A program made the translations under genes and the position numbers. Below are positions 56,901 to 64,000 of a stretch of DNA of 64,000 nucleotides, piece by piece. The stretch spans positions 310,001-374,000 of the forward strand of contig NZ_JBHULS010000002.1 of NCBI RefSeq assembly GCF_042684585.1, written 5' to 3'. The notes below the pieces were generated by a model, which had not been told where the DNA came from, did not search any database, and saw nothing but the letters and a program-made list of their open reading frames with translations. Position 1 is the first letter of the stretch; every line of letters begins with the position of its first letter. This DNA comes from Algorimicrobium sediminis (GTDB lineage: Bacteria > Bacteroidota > Bacteroidia > Flavobacteriales > Flavobacteriaceae).

Positions 56901-57069
56901 TGGTTTCAGCATTAGCCCCAGGGTAGGATGCTGATACTTGTACGGTAGGTGGTGCAATATCTGGATACTGGGTAACAGGCAATTGCAACAAACCTAAAAT
57001 ACCCAGTATGACAATTATAATGGAAATAACTGTTGATAAAACAGGTCTTTCAATGAATTTCTTTAACAT
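53926..57069 (-). CDS. RND efflux inner-membrane permease (HAE1/AcrB family)
   Basis: The 1047-residue pump uses the proton gradient to export hydrophobic compounds. It opens LKKFIERPVLSTVISIIIVILG and has the usual two halves of one helix, a large periplasmic domain and six more helices. The proton-relay Asp pair lies in LALILAIGIVVDDAIVVVEAV, and the Lys partner lies in LIGLLAKNAILIVEFA. Length fits the AcrB class. It is the central gene of the adaptor-permease-channel operon, 8 bases after the adaptor. Confidence 0.95.
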   Translation of the reverse strand: MLKKFIERPVLSTVISIIIVILGILGLLQLPVTQYPDIAPPTVQVSASYPGANAETILESVVVPIEEQINGVEGMTYITSSASNSGSASIQVFFEQGYDADIAAVNVQNRVARANALLPSEVTRAGVITQKQQNSALLYTAVFSTNPDFDDTFIQNYININIKPELQRINGVGAVNIFGGKDYSMRIWLDPNKMAAYKLEPREVIQAINEQSLEAAAGSFGQNSGESFEYVIKYKGRYKLPSDYENIVVKALGDGQFLRVKDVAKVELDAFSYSTISRTNGNPAINFGVFQTPGSNAQEIIENIYIKMEELKKDFPEGIDYLVNYDTNKFLTASTEKVLHTLLEAFLLVFLVVFIFLQDFKSTLIPAIAVPVSIIGTFFFLNVLGYSINLLTLFALILAIGIVVDDAIVVVEAVHAKLEDGYKDAKEASISAMSEISGAIISITLVMVAVFVPITFIQGPSGVFYEQFGVTLMVAILISAVNALTLTPALCAIFLKPHKDHEQKKKSILQRFYDAFNSAFNATLNKYTQSLGFLIKHKWITFIILGASVFGIITASKVIPTGFVPSEDRGVIFMNAELPPGSSVDRSFAVNQQLKEAIKDIEGIKGASFISGQNFFSGAGSSNAMGFIILKDWSERETEQTSVNAIIGQLFGKAAMIPDANIIFFTPPSVPGFGSADGFEMRLLDRAARPLTELDATTTEFVNLLNQQPEIAYASNSFSTGFPQLELDINVERAKEAGVSTSAILSALQGYIGGNYVADFSRFGKQFRVFVQALPEDRIDEASLNSMMVKTPSGHMTPISQYVSFKRVYGPQTVNRFNLFNAVTVNGAATPGYSSGDAINAINKLAEANLPEGYQVAYSGITREEIASAGQSTIIFMISILFVYFLLSAQYESYLLPLAIIFSLPVGVAGAYFTTWLSGLENNIYFQIALVMLIGLLAKNAILIVEFAVQRRQHGLSLVDAAIDGAKVRLRPILMTSFAFILGLLPLVLAKGVGAEGNNSIGTGAVGGLLIGTVVGVFVIPILFVIFQWLQEKITGAPEAVNQNNEA

Positions 57070-57077
57070 AATAAAGC

Positions 57078-58196
57078 TTATTTAAATACCGTATCGAACG
57101 AATTAATAATACTATCCATAGATGTTTTTACTGGTTGTATTTTACTTCCAGAAGTAACTTTATTGAATCCTTTGGCTAAAATAACTTCACCTGCTTGTAA
57201 GCCATCATCTATAATGTAGTAACGATTTGCTGTTTTTAAAACAGACACCGCTTTATCTGCTAACGAATCCTTTATAACCTTGTACACAAAAAACTTTCCT
57301 TGTCTTTCAAAGGTAGAGGCCGCAGGAATAAGTATGGCATTGGTATACGTTTTAGGAATTAAAACAGTCCCGCTGCTTCCGTTGCGTAAAAGCCCTGATG
57401 TATTGGGGAATTTAGCCCGAAATGTTATGGTACCTGTTTGCTCATTTACATCGCCTGTAATGGTTTCAATGGTTCCGGTAGGTTCATACATATCGCCATT
57501 TGCTAAACGCAATTTAACTTCAGGCATGTTGTTTAATTTTTCTTCGGCTGTTTCACCTTCAGCTTCCGCCATAAACGAAATAAACGCCTTTTCATTCATT
57601 GAAAAATAGGCATACACCTCGGCTATAGCAGAAACGCTGGTAAGCGGCATCGGATCTTGGGCGCTTACCAAAGCACCTTCACGATAATTTATAGACCCTA
57701 CAACTCCATTTACCGGACTTTTAACCGTGGCATAATTTATATTGGCGCCTATGCTGTTAAACGTACTTTGCGCTTGTAATAATCTGGCTTTGGCACTTTC
57801 TAACTGAACGGCACTAATAATATTTTGTTCTACTAGCGGTTTTAGTTTGTTCACCTCCAATTGGGCTGCAGCCACATTAGCTTGTGCTGCTTGCGCATCT
57901 TGGTTTAAACTTTGGGTTTCTAGCTTAAATAGCGTTTGCCCTTGTTTTACTTCCTGGCCTTCTTCCACCAAAACCTCTTGAATATAGCCTGATATTTTAG
58001 GACGTACGGCACTATTTATTTTTCCTTCAATGCTGGCAGGAAAATCGTCGAAAGTGGTGATACTGCGTTTAGAAATTTCGATAACCGGATACGGCATAAC
58101 ACGTGGTGCCTGCTGTGGGGCTTCATTTTTTCCGCAACTAAATAGTGCTAAAACCAGTGCACACGGCACTAAAATATTAAAGGTGTGTTTTTTCAT
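57078..58196 (-). CDS. RND efflux periplasmic adaptor (AcrA family)
   Basis: The 372-residue lipoprotein has the lipobox LFSC (Cys21). It then has a barrel-sandwich half (PKISGYIQEVLVEEGQEVKQGQTLF), a helical hairpin (about 95-145), the second half with NYREGALVSAQDPMPL, and a beta-barrel part ending near 300. It links the permease to the outer-membrane channel. It follows the regulator gene by one base, which suggests a single operon under that regulator. Confidence 0.94.
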   Translation of the reverse strand: MKKHTFNILVPCALVLALFSCGKNEAPQQAPRVMPYPVIEISKRSITTFDDFPASIEGKINSAVRPKISGYIQEVLVEEGQEVKQGQTLFKLETQSLNQDAQAAQANVAAAQLEVNKLKPLVEQNIISAVQLESAKARLLQAQSTFNSIGANINYATVKSPVNGVVGSINYREGALVSAQDPMPLTSVSAIAEVYAYFSMNEKAFISFMAEAEGETAEEKLNNMPEVKLRLANGDMYEPTGTIETITGDVNEQTGTITFRAKFPNTSGLLRNGSSGTVLIPKTYTNAILIPAASTFERQGKFFVYKVIKDSLADKAVSVLKTANRYYIIDDGLQAGEVILAKGFNKVTSGSKIQPVKTSMDSIINSFDTVFK

Positions 58197-58197
58197 G

Positions 58198-58707
58198 TTA
58201 TGATAGTGTTTGCGTTTTTAATGCTGCTATTTTGGATTTTAAATCCATCATAGAAGCCAAAGCTAGATTTAAAAATTTTATATAGTTTTCGTGAAATGTT
58301 AATTCGAATTCAAGATGAGCCGGCGTTGCCTCTAAATTGTTTATTTCCAATTTATAATCCGAAATTTCTTGGTGTAAATTCTTTTCTAATTCCCATTGAG
58401 CCATCATGTTTTCAATACTTTGAATTAGGCCATCGGAATTGGTGACAAAATATTTTTTTCGGTCGCCTTTTTTAGTGAAATACGAAATTCGTTGCAAATC
58501 TTGCAAATGATTTAAATGGGTGGAAATAGTGCTCTTGCTAGCACCTAATCCACATACCAAATCGTCGAAGGTTACACCAAATTTACCCGTTAAAATAACA
58601 AAGGCTAAAATTCGCGCAGCAACGGGTGCTAGCTGCTGGGAATGCTCAAAATGAACCCCCAACTTTTCAACCAATTCGTATTTTTTTTCTTTTAACGCTT
58701 TGTCCAT
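58198..58707 (-). CDS. GbsR/MarR-family transcriptional regulator
   Basis: The 169-residue protein has a winged-helix domain (about 20-95, with FDDLVCGLGASKSTISTHLNHLQDL as the recognition region and FTKKGDRKKYF as the wing) and a long C-terminal helical part (110-169). It is the first gene of the efflux operon, with one base before the adaptor. The palindrome at 58740-58759, overlapping its promoter, suggests that it represses itself and the pump until a ligand binds. Confidence 0.92.
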   Translation of the reverse strand: MDKALKEKKYELVEKLGVHFEHSQQLAPVAARILAFVILTGKFGVTFDDLVCGLGASKSTISTHLNHLQDLQRISYFTKKGDRKKYFVTNSDGLIQSIENMMAQWELEKNLHQEISDYKLEINNLEATPAHLEFELTFHENYIKFLNLALASMMDLKSKIAALKTQTLS

Positions 58708-58726
58708 TGCTATAAAAACAGATTGG

Positions 58727-58734
58727 CAAATTTA
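58727..58734 (-). promoter_or_regulatory. -7 box of the efflux operon
   Basis: Read on the minus strand the sequence is TAAATTTG, 20 bases before the regulator ATG. The palindromic operator starts 5 bases upstream. Confidence 0.6.
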
Positions 58735-58739
58735 TAATT

Positions 58740-58759
58740 AGTTCGGACAAAACCGAACT
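58740..58759. promoter_or_regulatory. Inverted repeat, probable operator of the efflux regulator
   Basis: AGTTCGG-acaaaa-CCGAACT is a perfect 7-bp inverted repeat with a 6-base spacer. It covers the -33 region of the efflux operon promoter, the expected place for an autorepressor of the MarR/GbsR type. Confidence 0.7.
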
Positions 58760-58918
58760 TAAATACCGTTAATTAACTGTTAAAAATAGTGAATTTAACT
58801 AAATACCAAGACTTTAAGCTAGAAATCCTATTTTTTCTTTACAACCTCAACTTCCTTAAAGGCAATTACTAGCAATGTTTGCGTATAACATGTACCGTAT
58901 TTTTGGGGTTGTAGGTAA

Positions 58919-59938
58919 TTAGAAAGCCGATTTAAATTGTTCTAAAAAGCGAACATCATTTTCGCTTAACAATCTAATATCGCCAATTTGATGCAATAGC
59001 ATGGCTATCCTGTCTATTCCCATACCAAAAGCAAAGCCTGAATATTCTTTGGAGTTTATGCCACAATTTTCCAAAACATTGGGGTCTACCATACCGCAGC
59101 CCATAATTTCCAACCAGCCGGTGCCTTTTGTAATACGGTAATCGGTTTCCGTTTCTAGCCCCCAATATACGTCTACCTCGGCACTGGGTTCTGTAAACGG
59201 AAAGTAGGATGGGCGCAACCTAATTTTACTTTTTCCAAACATTTCGGTTGTAAAATACTGCAACGTTTGCTTGAGGTCTGAAAAACTAACATCCTTATCT
59301 ATGTACAGGCCTTCTACTTGATGAAAAAAGCAGTGCGATCGGGCCGAAATAGCTTCATTTCTGTACACACGCCCTGGTGAAATAGTACGAATGGGTGGTT
59401 GGTTATTTTCCATGTAACGCACTTGCACCGAACTGGTATGTGTACGCAATAAAATATCGGGATTTGTTTGAATAAAAAAGGTATCCTGCATATCGCGAGC
59501 GGGATGGTATTCGGGTAAATTTAAGGCCGTAAAGTTGTGCCAATCGTCTTCTATTTCTGGGCCTTCGCTAACATTAAAACCAATACGCGAAAAAATATCG
59601 ATAATCTGGTTTTTTACAATAGATATAGGGTGTCTGGCGCCAATTTCAATAGGATTACCTGGACGCGATAAATCGTTGTATACGCCCAGTTGTTCGGTTG
59701 TATTTTCTAGACGTTCCTTTAAGCTTGCTACTTTGTCTTCTGCCGTTTTTTTCAGTGCGTTTAAAACCTGTCCAAACTCTTTTTTCTGTTCTGCCGGTAC
59801 ATTTTTAAAGGCTTTAAAATAATTATTTAGGAGCCCTTTTTTGCCTAAATACTTAATTCTGAAAGCATCAATAGCTTCGGTTGTTTGGGCTTCAAATGCT
59901 TCTGCTTCAGCAATTAACTCTTTAATTTCTTGTATCAT
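58919..59938 (-). CDS. pheS: Phenylalanyl-tRNA synthetase alpha subunit
   Basis: PheS carries the catalytic core of the alpha2-beta2 enzyme that charges tRNA-Phe. The 339-residue protein has an N-terminal coiled coil (1-85) and the class II core with HPISIVKNQIIDIF, motif 2 (ISPGRVYRNEAISARSH) and motif 3 (GFAFGMGIDRIAML). Length and start fit the family. A -7 box sits 19 bases before the ATG. pheT is not in the window. Confidence 0.96.
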   Translation of the reverse strand: MIQEIKELIAEAEAFEAQTTEAIDAFRIKYLGKKGLLNNYFKAFKNVPAEQKKEFGQVLNALKKTAEDKVASLKERLENTTEQLGVYNDLSRPGNPIEIGARHPISIVKNQIIDIFSRIGFNVSEGPEIEDDWHNFTALNLPEYHPARDMQDTFFIQTNPDILLRTHTSSVQVRYMENNQPPIRTISPGRVYRNEAISARSHCFFHQVEGLYIDKDVSFSDLKQTLQYFTTEMFGKSKIRLRPSYFPFTEPSAEVDVYWGLETETDYRITKGTGWLEIMGCGMVDPNVLENCGINSKEYSGFAFGMGIDRIAMLLHQIGDIRLLSENDVRFLEQFKSAF

Positions 59939-59957
59939 GGTATGCTTAAAATGAGGG

Positions 59958-59965
59958 CAAATTTA
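59958..59965 (-). promoter_or_regulatory. -7 box of pheS
   Basis: Read on the minus strand the sequence is TAAATTTG, 20 bases before the pheS ATG, giving a short leader of about 12 bases. Confidence 0.55.
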
Positions 59966-59972
59966 CTAATTC

Positions 59973-60329
59973 TTATTGTATATACTCAGATTCTAAAAAA
60001 TAAGTTACAATGGCTTCCTTCATAAGTACGGCTTGCTCGCCTGCTTTTAGGTTGGGCAGCTGTTCTTTTACCTTGTAATGTGGCCATTTATCTTCGTCAA
60101 AATAGTCGAATTCATAATAACCATAAGGCTCTAACAAACGACAAATAGCTATGTGCATAAGGTCCAGTTTATGATCTTTTTTAAATTTTCGGTTTAACTG
60201 ACCAAGTTCTTGCACACCAATTAAGTATATAATGGCATCTAAATCTAACGTGTCGCCATCTGCAAATTGATCTGACAATTTTTTAACCACTAATTCCCAG
60301 CGTTCTTTTAATTTTTCGTCTCTAGACAT
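59973..60329 (-). CDS. Conserved protein of unknown function (118 aa)
   Basis: The 118-residue acidic, mostly helical cytosolic protein has no signal peptide. It begins SRDEKLKERWELVVKKLSDQF and contains IIYLIGVQELGQLNRKFKKDHKLDLMHIAICRLL and a Tyr/Phe/Asp-rich stretch (YGYYEFDYFDEDKWPHY). I recall it as conserved across Bacteroidota without assigned function. It ends 34 bases before pheS on the same strand and may be co-transcribed. Its own -7 box lies at 60349-60356, divergent from the cvpA promoter. Confidence 0.85.
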   Translation of the reverse strand: MSRDEKLKERWELVVKKLSDQFADGDTLDLDAIIYLIGVQELGQLNRKFKKDHKLDLMHIAICRLLEPYGYYEFDYFDEDKWPHYKVKEQLPNLKAGEQAVLMKEAIVTYFLESEYIQ

Positions 60330-60348
60330 ATATTGAAATTGCTTAAAG

Positions 60349-60356
60349 CAAATTTA
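60349..60356 (-). promoter_or_regulatory. -7 box of the 118-residue gene
   Basis: Read on the minus strand the sequence is TAAATTTG, 20 bases before that ATG. Confidence 0.55.
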
Positions 60357-60396
60357 TTTTAGGTTTACATAAACTTTTAAAGTAGCAAAGTTACTT

Positions 60397-60404
60397 TATA
60401 TTTG
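60397..60404 (+). promoter_or_regulatory. -7 box of cvpA
   Basis: TATATTTG lies 19 bases before the cvpA ATG and overlaps an alternative TTG at 60402, which cannot then be the start. Confidence 0.65.
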
Positions 60405-60422
60405 TTAAAATTCTTTGGTAAT

Positions 60423-60944
60423 ATGGCCGTAATTGACATGGTTTTGTTTGCCTTTTTAGGTTTCGCTGTAGTGCGTGGTTTTATAAAAGGTTTTTTTGTA
60501 GCTATAGCGTCGTTAGTAGCGCTAATAGCAGGCATTTACGGTGCTATTCATTTTAGTTTTTACGTTGCGGAAATGCTTATAAACTATGTAAATTGGGATG
60601 AAAAAACCATTAATATTACAGCCTTTATAAGCACATTTATTGTCATTGTTCTTGCTATTGGTTTGGCAGGAAAAGCCTTAACTACTTTGGCTAATTTTGC
60701 CGCATTAGGTATTTTAAATAAACTTTTAGGTGCCTTTTTTGGCCTTATAAAAATGGTTTTAATTTTAAGTGTACTTCTTAATGTTTTTGATGCTATGAAC
60801 AACAACCTGCCTCTGGTAGATAGCGCTCAAACAGAAAATGCGTTATTATACAAACCCGTAAAAGCAGTAGCACCTTTACTCTTTCCGTACGTAATAAAAG
60901 CCACTGAAAAAGCAGACGACACGCCCAACAAGCAAGTACTTTAA
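60423..60944 (+). CDS. CvpA-family membrane protein
   Basis: The 173-residue protein starts at the ATG at 60423 (MAVIDMVLFAFLGFAVVRGFIKG), since the -7 box overlaps the upstream TTG. It has four membrane helices in the CvpA pattern with the VVRGFIKGFF start and LLGAFFGLIKMVLILSVLLN near 105-125. In E. coli CvpA affects colicin V release and purF expression; the general role is membrane-related and uncertain. It is convergent with the PepSY reductase gene. Confidence 0.9.
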   Translation: MAVIDMVLFAFLGFAVVRGFIKGFFVAIASLVALIAGIYGAIHFSFYVAEMLINYVNWDEKTINITAFISTFIVIVLAIGLAGKALTTLANFAALGILNKLLGAFFGLIKMVLILSVLLNVFDAMNNNLPLVDSAQTENALLYKPVKAVAPLLFPYVIKATEKADDTPNKQVL

Positions 60945-60963
60945 ATGAGTTTTTTTGAACTAT

Positions 60964-63156
60964 TTAATAACAATCGGCCCTTATTTGTCCGTTTTTTTGA
61001 TAAAACGCTAACAGACTTGCATCCGCTTCAAAACAGACTGTTGTTAACATGGCGTAAACACTTTTTTGCATAGCTAAAGAACCACACAGCATTAAAACGC
61101 CTCCTGATTTTAAAGTAGAATTTATAAAGTTGGTGTCTTCACGTAATAAATCCTGAACATAAGCAGGTGGATTTTCGCGCGAGAATGCCACACGTAAACG
61201 GGTTAATTTTTTCTGATTAATATATTGTTGGAGCATATTTTTATAAATGCTGAAGGATTCCGTTTTACGTAAACCCAAATACAGGTGTACATTTTTTTGT
61301 TTGCTATTGCTGTGTAACATCCCTAGAAAAGGTGCCACACCAGTTCCATTGGCAATAAAAATGACGGTTTTTGGCCTCTTAGGAAAATGAAAAGACGGGT
61401 TTTGTAACAGTCGCGCTCGAAAGTTAGCCCCTATTTGTAAATTGTGTAAAAAATTTGAACCCAAGCCATGCGTATGTAATTTAATACTTAATTGCATTTG
61501 CTTATTTACTTTTCCTATGGAATACAGACGTTCGGCGTAATTATTATTTGGATAAATAGCTAATAAATCGCCAGAGGTGAATTTCGTTTTTGTTTTTGGT
61601 TGTAATTGTATTAAAAAGGTGTTGTCTATATTATTTATTGCCACTGTTTTACCTGTAACTTCTAACGTAGTAGTTAATTTTGGAATAAAAATAAGCTCTG
61701 AACCCGTAAGTTGAACCGGTACAGATATTTTCTCTTCCACTAATTTTAACCAGTCTTTAAAAGCCTTAACCGACTTATTATGTATGGTATAAACAGGCAA
61801 CAACCGCTTACCTATAGCTTCCATGTTTTTATCCACATCCAAAGCATATTGACAAAATTGCGGATAAGCCCGGGATCCAAAGCCTAGTACCGCATATTGA
61901 ATGGGTTGTGGTTGTTTTTTTTGCGCCAATAATTTGAAAAAATTAGTGGCATTGGTTGGCGCCTGACCTTGTCCGTATGTAGCTGTAATTATGAAAATAA
62001 ACTTGGCGCTTTTAAATGTTTCGAATTGATTTAGTTCCGCAATAAAAACCGTTTTATTTGCCTCCAATAGTTTTTGCTGTAACATATTGGCAAAAGTTAC
62101 TGTGCTTCCATTTTCCGAACCAACAAGAATAATATAGTGGCAGGCATTTTTAGAAAAACTATTATTTAATTTCGTCTGTCGCCGTTTTATAGTAATGGCA
62201 AAGCCCGTGTAAATAAAAACCAAACAAGCGGCAGCTGCAATAGCCAAAACTATGGCCCACCATGCATTTCCAGAACCTGTGTGCAAACGCATACTTAACT
62301 CTGAAAAAAAACGCAATAAAGGATAGGAAACCTTACTAACAACACGTCCATTATACTGGTTTACTAATATTTCATGGTTTTTTAAAGCCACCGTATAATA
62401 GTCCTCTGGCGCATCCGAAAAAGGGAACTCCACGTAACGAACATCAGATAAGTACGTATTTTTGAAGGCTGAAAAACGCAAAACATTTGGTTTTGCAATG
62501 GTTGTTACGGCTTCTAAACTCGTGGTGTGTTTTATTGCATGAGCTGGGAGTAAATTAAATTTTTCGGCAGACAAATACACTGCGGATAGCGCCATAATAC
62601 CAATTGGCACCAAAAGTAAACGCCCTAAAACAGTATGCCAGTACTGGTGTTTATTTTCCTTTATAATTTTTGAAAAAACATGTTTAAAGGTTCCCTGACG
62701 CTTAATAATAAGAACAAAACCTGAAACAACCATTAAAAATAAGAGCAACGCACTAAAGCCCACAAAAAACCGACCAACCCCTTTTAAAAATAATGATCTG
62801 TGCAGGCTAGTAACCCATTTAAAAAATGGACTCATCGTTGGTTTATTACCAATAAATGCACCAGTTTTTGGGTTAATATATCCCGTTTTACTGGCGCCAT
62901 TACTGGTTATAACAGATGCCAAAACAAATTGGTTATTATCCACCTCCAAAGTCAGAACGTCGGGATAGGTTTGTTGCAACCTATGCACAGTTTCCGCCAA
63001 GGTAATTGAATTAAAGTGGGCAGATTTATAAGGCTGAAAGACGTTAGCTATGGGCTGAAAGGCTAAAATGATACCTGTTACTGCTGCTAAAAAGATAAAA
63101 ACAGAGGCAGTTATAGCTAAAAGTAAATGGCTATACCGCCATATTGAAATGGTCAT
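60964..63156 (-). CDS. PepSY-TM / flavodoxin / ferredoxin-reductase fusion (probable iron reductase)
   Basis: The 730-residue inner-membrane flavoprotein has a PepSY-associated membrane domain (1-335, four helices near 12-34, 130-152, 173-195 and 298-322) and a flavodoxin domain (about 337-475, VGSENGSTVTFANML and TATYGQGQAP). It ends in a cytochrome P450 reductase-like FAD/NADPH part (480-730, AERLYSIGK, FIANGTGVAPFLGML and MLCGSLAMQKSV). Electrons from NADPH would cross the membrane, most plausibly to reduce periplasmic ferric-siderophore or haem iron. This is inference from architecture and from the DUF2271 neighbour. Confidence 0.92.
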   Translation of the reverse strand: MTISIWRYSHLLLAITASVFIFLAAVTGIILAFQPIANVFQPYKSAHFNSITLAETVHRLQQTYPDVLTLEVDNNQFVLASVITSNGASKTGYINPKTGAFIGNKPTMSPFFKWVTSLHRSLFLKGVGRFFVGFSALLLFLMVVSGFVLIIKRQGTFKHVFSKIIKENKHQYWHTVLGRLLLVPIGIMALSAVYLSAEKFNLLPAHAIKHTTSLEAVTTIAKPNVLRFSAFKNTYLSDVRYVEFPFSDAPEDYYTVALKNHEILVNQYNGRVVSKVSYPLLRFFSELSMRLHTGSGNAWWAIVLAIAAAACLVFIYTGFAITIKRRQTKLNNSFSKNACHYIILVGSENGSTVTFANMLQQKLLEANKTVFIAELNQFETFKSAKFIFIITATYGQGQAPTNATNFFKLLAQKKQPQPIQYAVLGFGSRAYPQFCQYALDVDKNMEAIGKRLLPVYTIHNKSVKAFKDWLKLVEEKISVPVQLTGSELIFIPKLTTTLEVTGKTVAINNIDNTFLIQLQPKTKTKFTSGDLLAIYPNNNYAERLYSIGKVNKQMQLSIKLHTHGLGSNFLHNLQIGANFRARLLQNPSFHFPKRPKTVIFIANGTGVAPFLGMLHSNSKQKNVHLYLGLRKTESFSIYKNMLQQYINQKKLTRLRVAFSRENPPAYVQDLLREDTNFINSTLKSGGVLMLCGSLAMQKSVYAMLTTVCFEADASLLAFYQKNGQIRADCY

Positions 63157-63191
63157 ACACCTAAAATTAATCTATGCGGCTTTATGGCATT

Positions 63192-63680
63192 TTAATTAGG
63201 CATGATTCGCACATAGCGAATAAAACCTGTACCTTCTACTTTGCTTTGTATGGTTTCGGAAGTTAGCGGAAATTGTACATCTGTTGCATGGTAGGCTTGA
63301 TCCTCAACGGCTGTTTCAAACCGAATGCTGTAGCCCGCGTCTATTTTCGAATTTTCAATGGTAATAATATTAATGCTACGTGTTCCGCCCGCAATAGTTT
63401 CGCCAGTAATGGCATCTATGTTTTGCCGTTTTTTTCCATAAAATTGCCACCAATTAGTAATATCGTGATACCATTCGGGGTCATTGCCTTTTACATACAG
63501 TGTTTTTTCGTAGGCGCCTTCAGGATTTATTAAGGATATAACCACATAGGCTGGCTCCCCAATATAATTAGTCATTTGAATCATACACTTATACTGTTTC
63601 GTATTGGGTATGTTGGTTACAGAAACCAAGCCCAACAGCATAATGGCGTAAAGTACTGTTTGTTTTAATCGCATCTTCAT
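63192..63680 (-). CDS. Exported DUF2271-family protein
   Basis: The 162-residue protein has a signal peptide (about 1-25). The remainder is a DUF2271 beta domain, with EPAYVVISLINPEGAYEKTLYVKG and NDPEWYHDITNWWQFY. DUF2271 proteins are commonly found beside PepSY-TM proteins and iron receptors, and their role is unknown. It ends 35 bases before the PepSY reductase gene, so the two are probably one operon. A second possible start lies two codons in; it makes no difference to the mature protein. Confidence 0.88.
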   Translation of the reverse strand: MKMRLKQTVLYAIMLLGLVSVTNIPNTKQYKCMIQMTNYIGEPAYVVISLINPEGAYEKTLYVKGNDPEWYHDITNWWQFYGKKRQNIDAITGETIAGGTRSINIITIENSKIDAGYSIRFETAVEDQAYHATDVQFPLTSETIQSKVEGTGFIRYVRIMPN

Positions 63681-63697
63681 ATGTATACATTTATATA

Positions 63698-63734
63698 AAT
63701 CCCGCGAGACGCTGGCATGGCATCTCGCAGGATT
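63698..63734. other. Intercistronic hairpin between the ankyrin and DUF2271 genes
   Basis: Arms AATCC-c-GCGAGA and TCTCGC-a-GGATT form an 11-bp stem with one mismatch and a 13-base loop. No T run follows on the minus strand, so it is not a simple terminator. It may stabilise or process the operon mRNA. Confidence 0.5.
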
Positions 63735-63741
63735 AAACTAA

Positions 63742-64000
63742 CTACTTTAAAAACAATATATCCGCGTTAGTGGATGTTAATAATTCATTTTCTTGTGCGA
63801 GCTGAAACGCCGTTTCTTGAAATGCAGTGGTAAGCGATGTATCGGCACCTTCAGCTATTAAATACTTCAAAATATCTGTATTCTTACTTCGCATAGCTGC
63901 CAAATGTAAAGCTGTGTTTCCTGCTTCATTTTTGGCATTAATATTTACATCAAAGCCCATTGCCCATTTTAAAAGGTCCAGGTTATTTTCCATTACGGCA
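63742..64000 (-). CDS. Ankyrin-repeat protein (partial, N-terminus outside window)
   Basis: The visible 86 residues contain one complete ankyrin repeat (EAGNTALHLAAMRSKNTDILKYLIAEGAD) and most of a preceding one (LDLLKWAMGFDVN). The reading frame stays open to the right edge, and the ankyrin pattern continues upstream of an in-frame ATG at 63993, so the protein is longer. Ankyrin repeats mediate protein binding. It is first in a minus-strand group with the DUF2271 protein and PepSY reductase, 61 bases apart. Confidence 0.85.
   Translation of the reverse strand, partial: AVMENNLDLLKWAMGFDVNINAKNEAGNTALHLAAMRSKNTDILKYLIAEGADTSLTTAFQETAFQLAQENELLTSTNADILFLK

Noticed and set aside
1..64000. CRISPR arrays, insertion sequences, rRNA genes or a replication origin
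   Set aside because: I looked for regularly spaced repeats, transposase motifs, rRNA stretches and dnaA-box clusters and saw none.

Overview
The window is a stretch of chromosome from a flavobacterium-like member of the Bacteroidota, most likely family Flavobacteriaceae. The signs are AT-rich DNA, TonB-dependent receptors, secreted proteins with type IX secretion (T9SS) C-terminal sorting domains, a PorZ-like T9SS protein, and promoters of the Bacteroidota type (TAnnTTTG at -7, sometimes a TTTG 19 bases upstream). No insertion sequence, integrase, CRISPR array or rRNA is visible. I cannot name the genus.

Layout. 1-4137: a MocR-type regulator (cut by the window edge) diverges from a small TonB receptor and a JmjC-like cupin. 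4275-12052: two related T9SS-exported surface proteins flank a small barrel protein and recX. 12054-19002 (minus): porZ, recO and a haem-type receptor, with gdhA upstream. 19230-27947: housekeeping genes, including a transsulfuration enzyme, an ArsC-like protein, an EamA exporter, a thioesterase and the yicC-gmk-nadD group, then an unusual 602-residue protein. 28925-36294: a metal-uptake locus (outer-membrane receptor, binding lipoprotein, ATPase, two permeases) diverging from a DtxR/MntR-like regulator across a clear palindromic operator. 36748-39336: the iron(II) uptake genes feoA-feoB plus a 49-residue Cys-rich membrane protein. 39409-43538: SCO protein, M1 peptidase, RseP. 43632-46228: tRNA-Asn followed by a small, AT-richer accessory segment with a lone PD-(D/E)XK nuclease-like gene. 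47154-49799: an unusual three-gene operon of a BKACE enzyme, a NeuD-like acyltransferase and a WecF-like glycosyltransferase. 49841-58707: a CPA2 antiporter and a complete RND efflux operon with its GbsR/MarR regulator and a palindromic operator. 58919-60944: pheS, a small conserved gene and cvpA. 60964-64000: a PepSY-flavodoxin-reductase fusion, a DUF2271 protein and an ankyrin protein cut by the window edge.

How the parts work together. Metal supply is the main theme: the metal ABC locus, Feo, a haem-type receptor and the PepSY reductase cluster are all here. The most interesting points are these. Both ABC permeases carry a C-terminal winged-helix domain, reminiscent of chlamydial YtgCR. 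A structured-RNA-like element lies inside the ABC locus. The BKACE-NeuD-WecF operon looks like a pathway that makes an acyl group and puts it on a lipid-linked amino sugar. The MocR regulator has lost its cofactor lysine.
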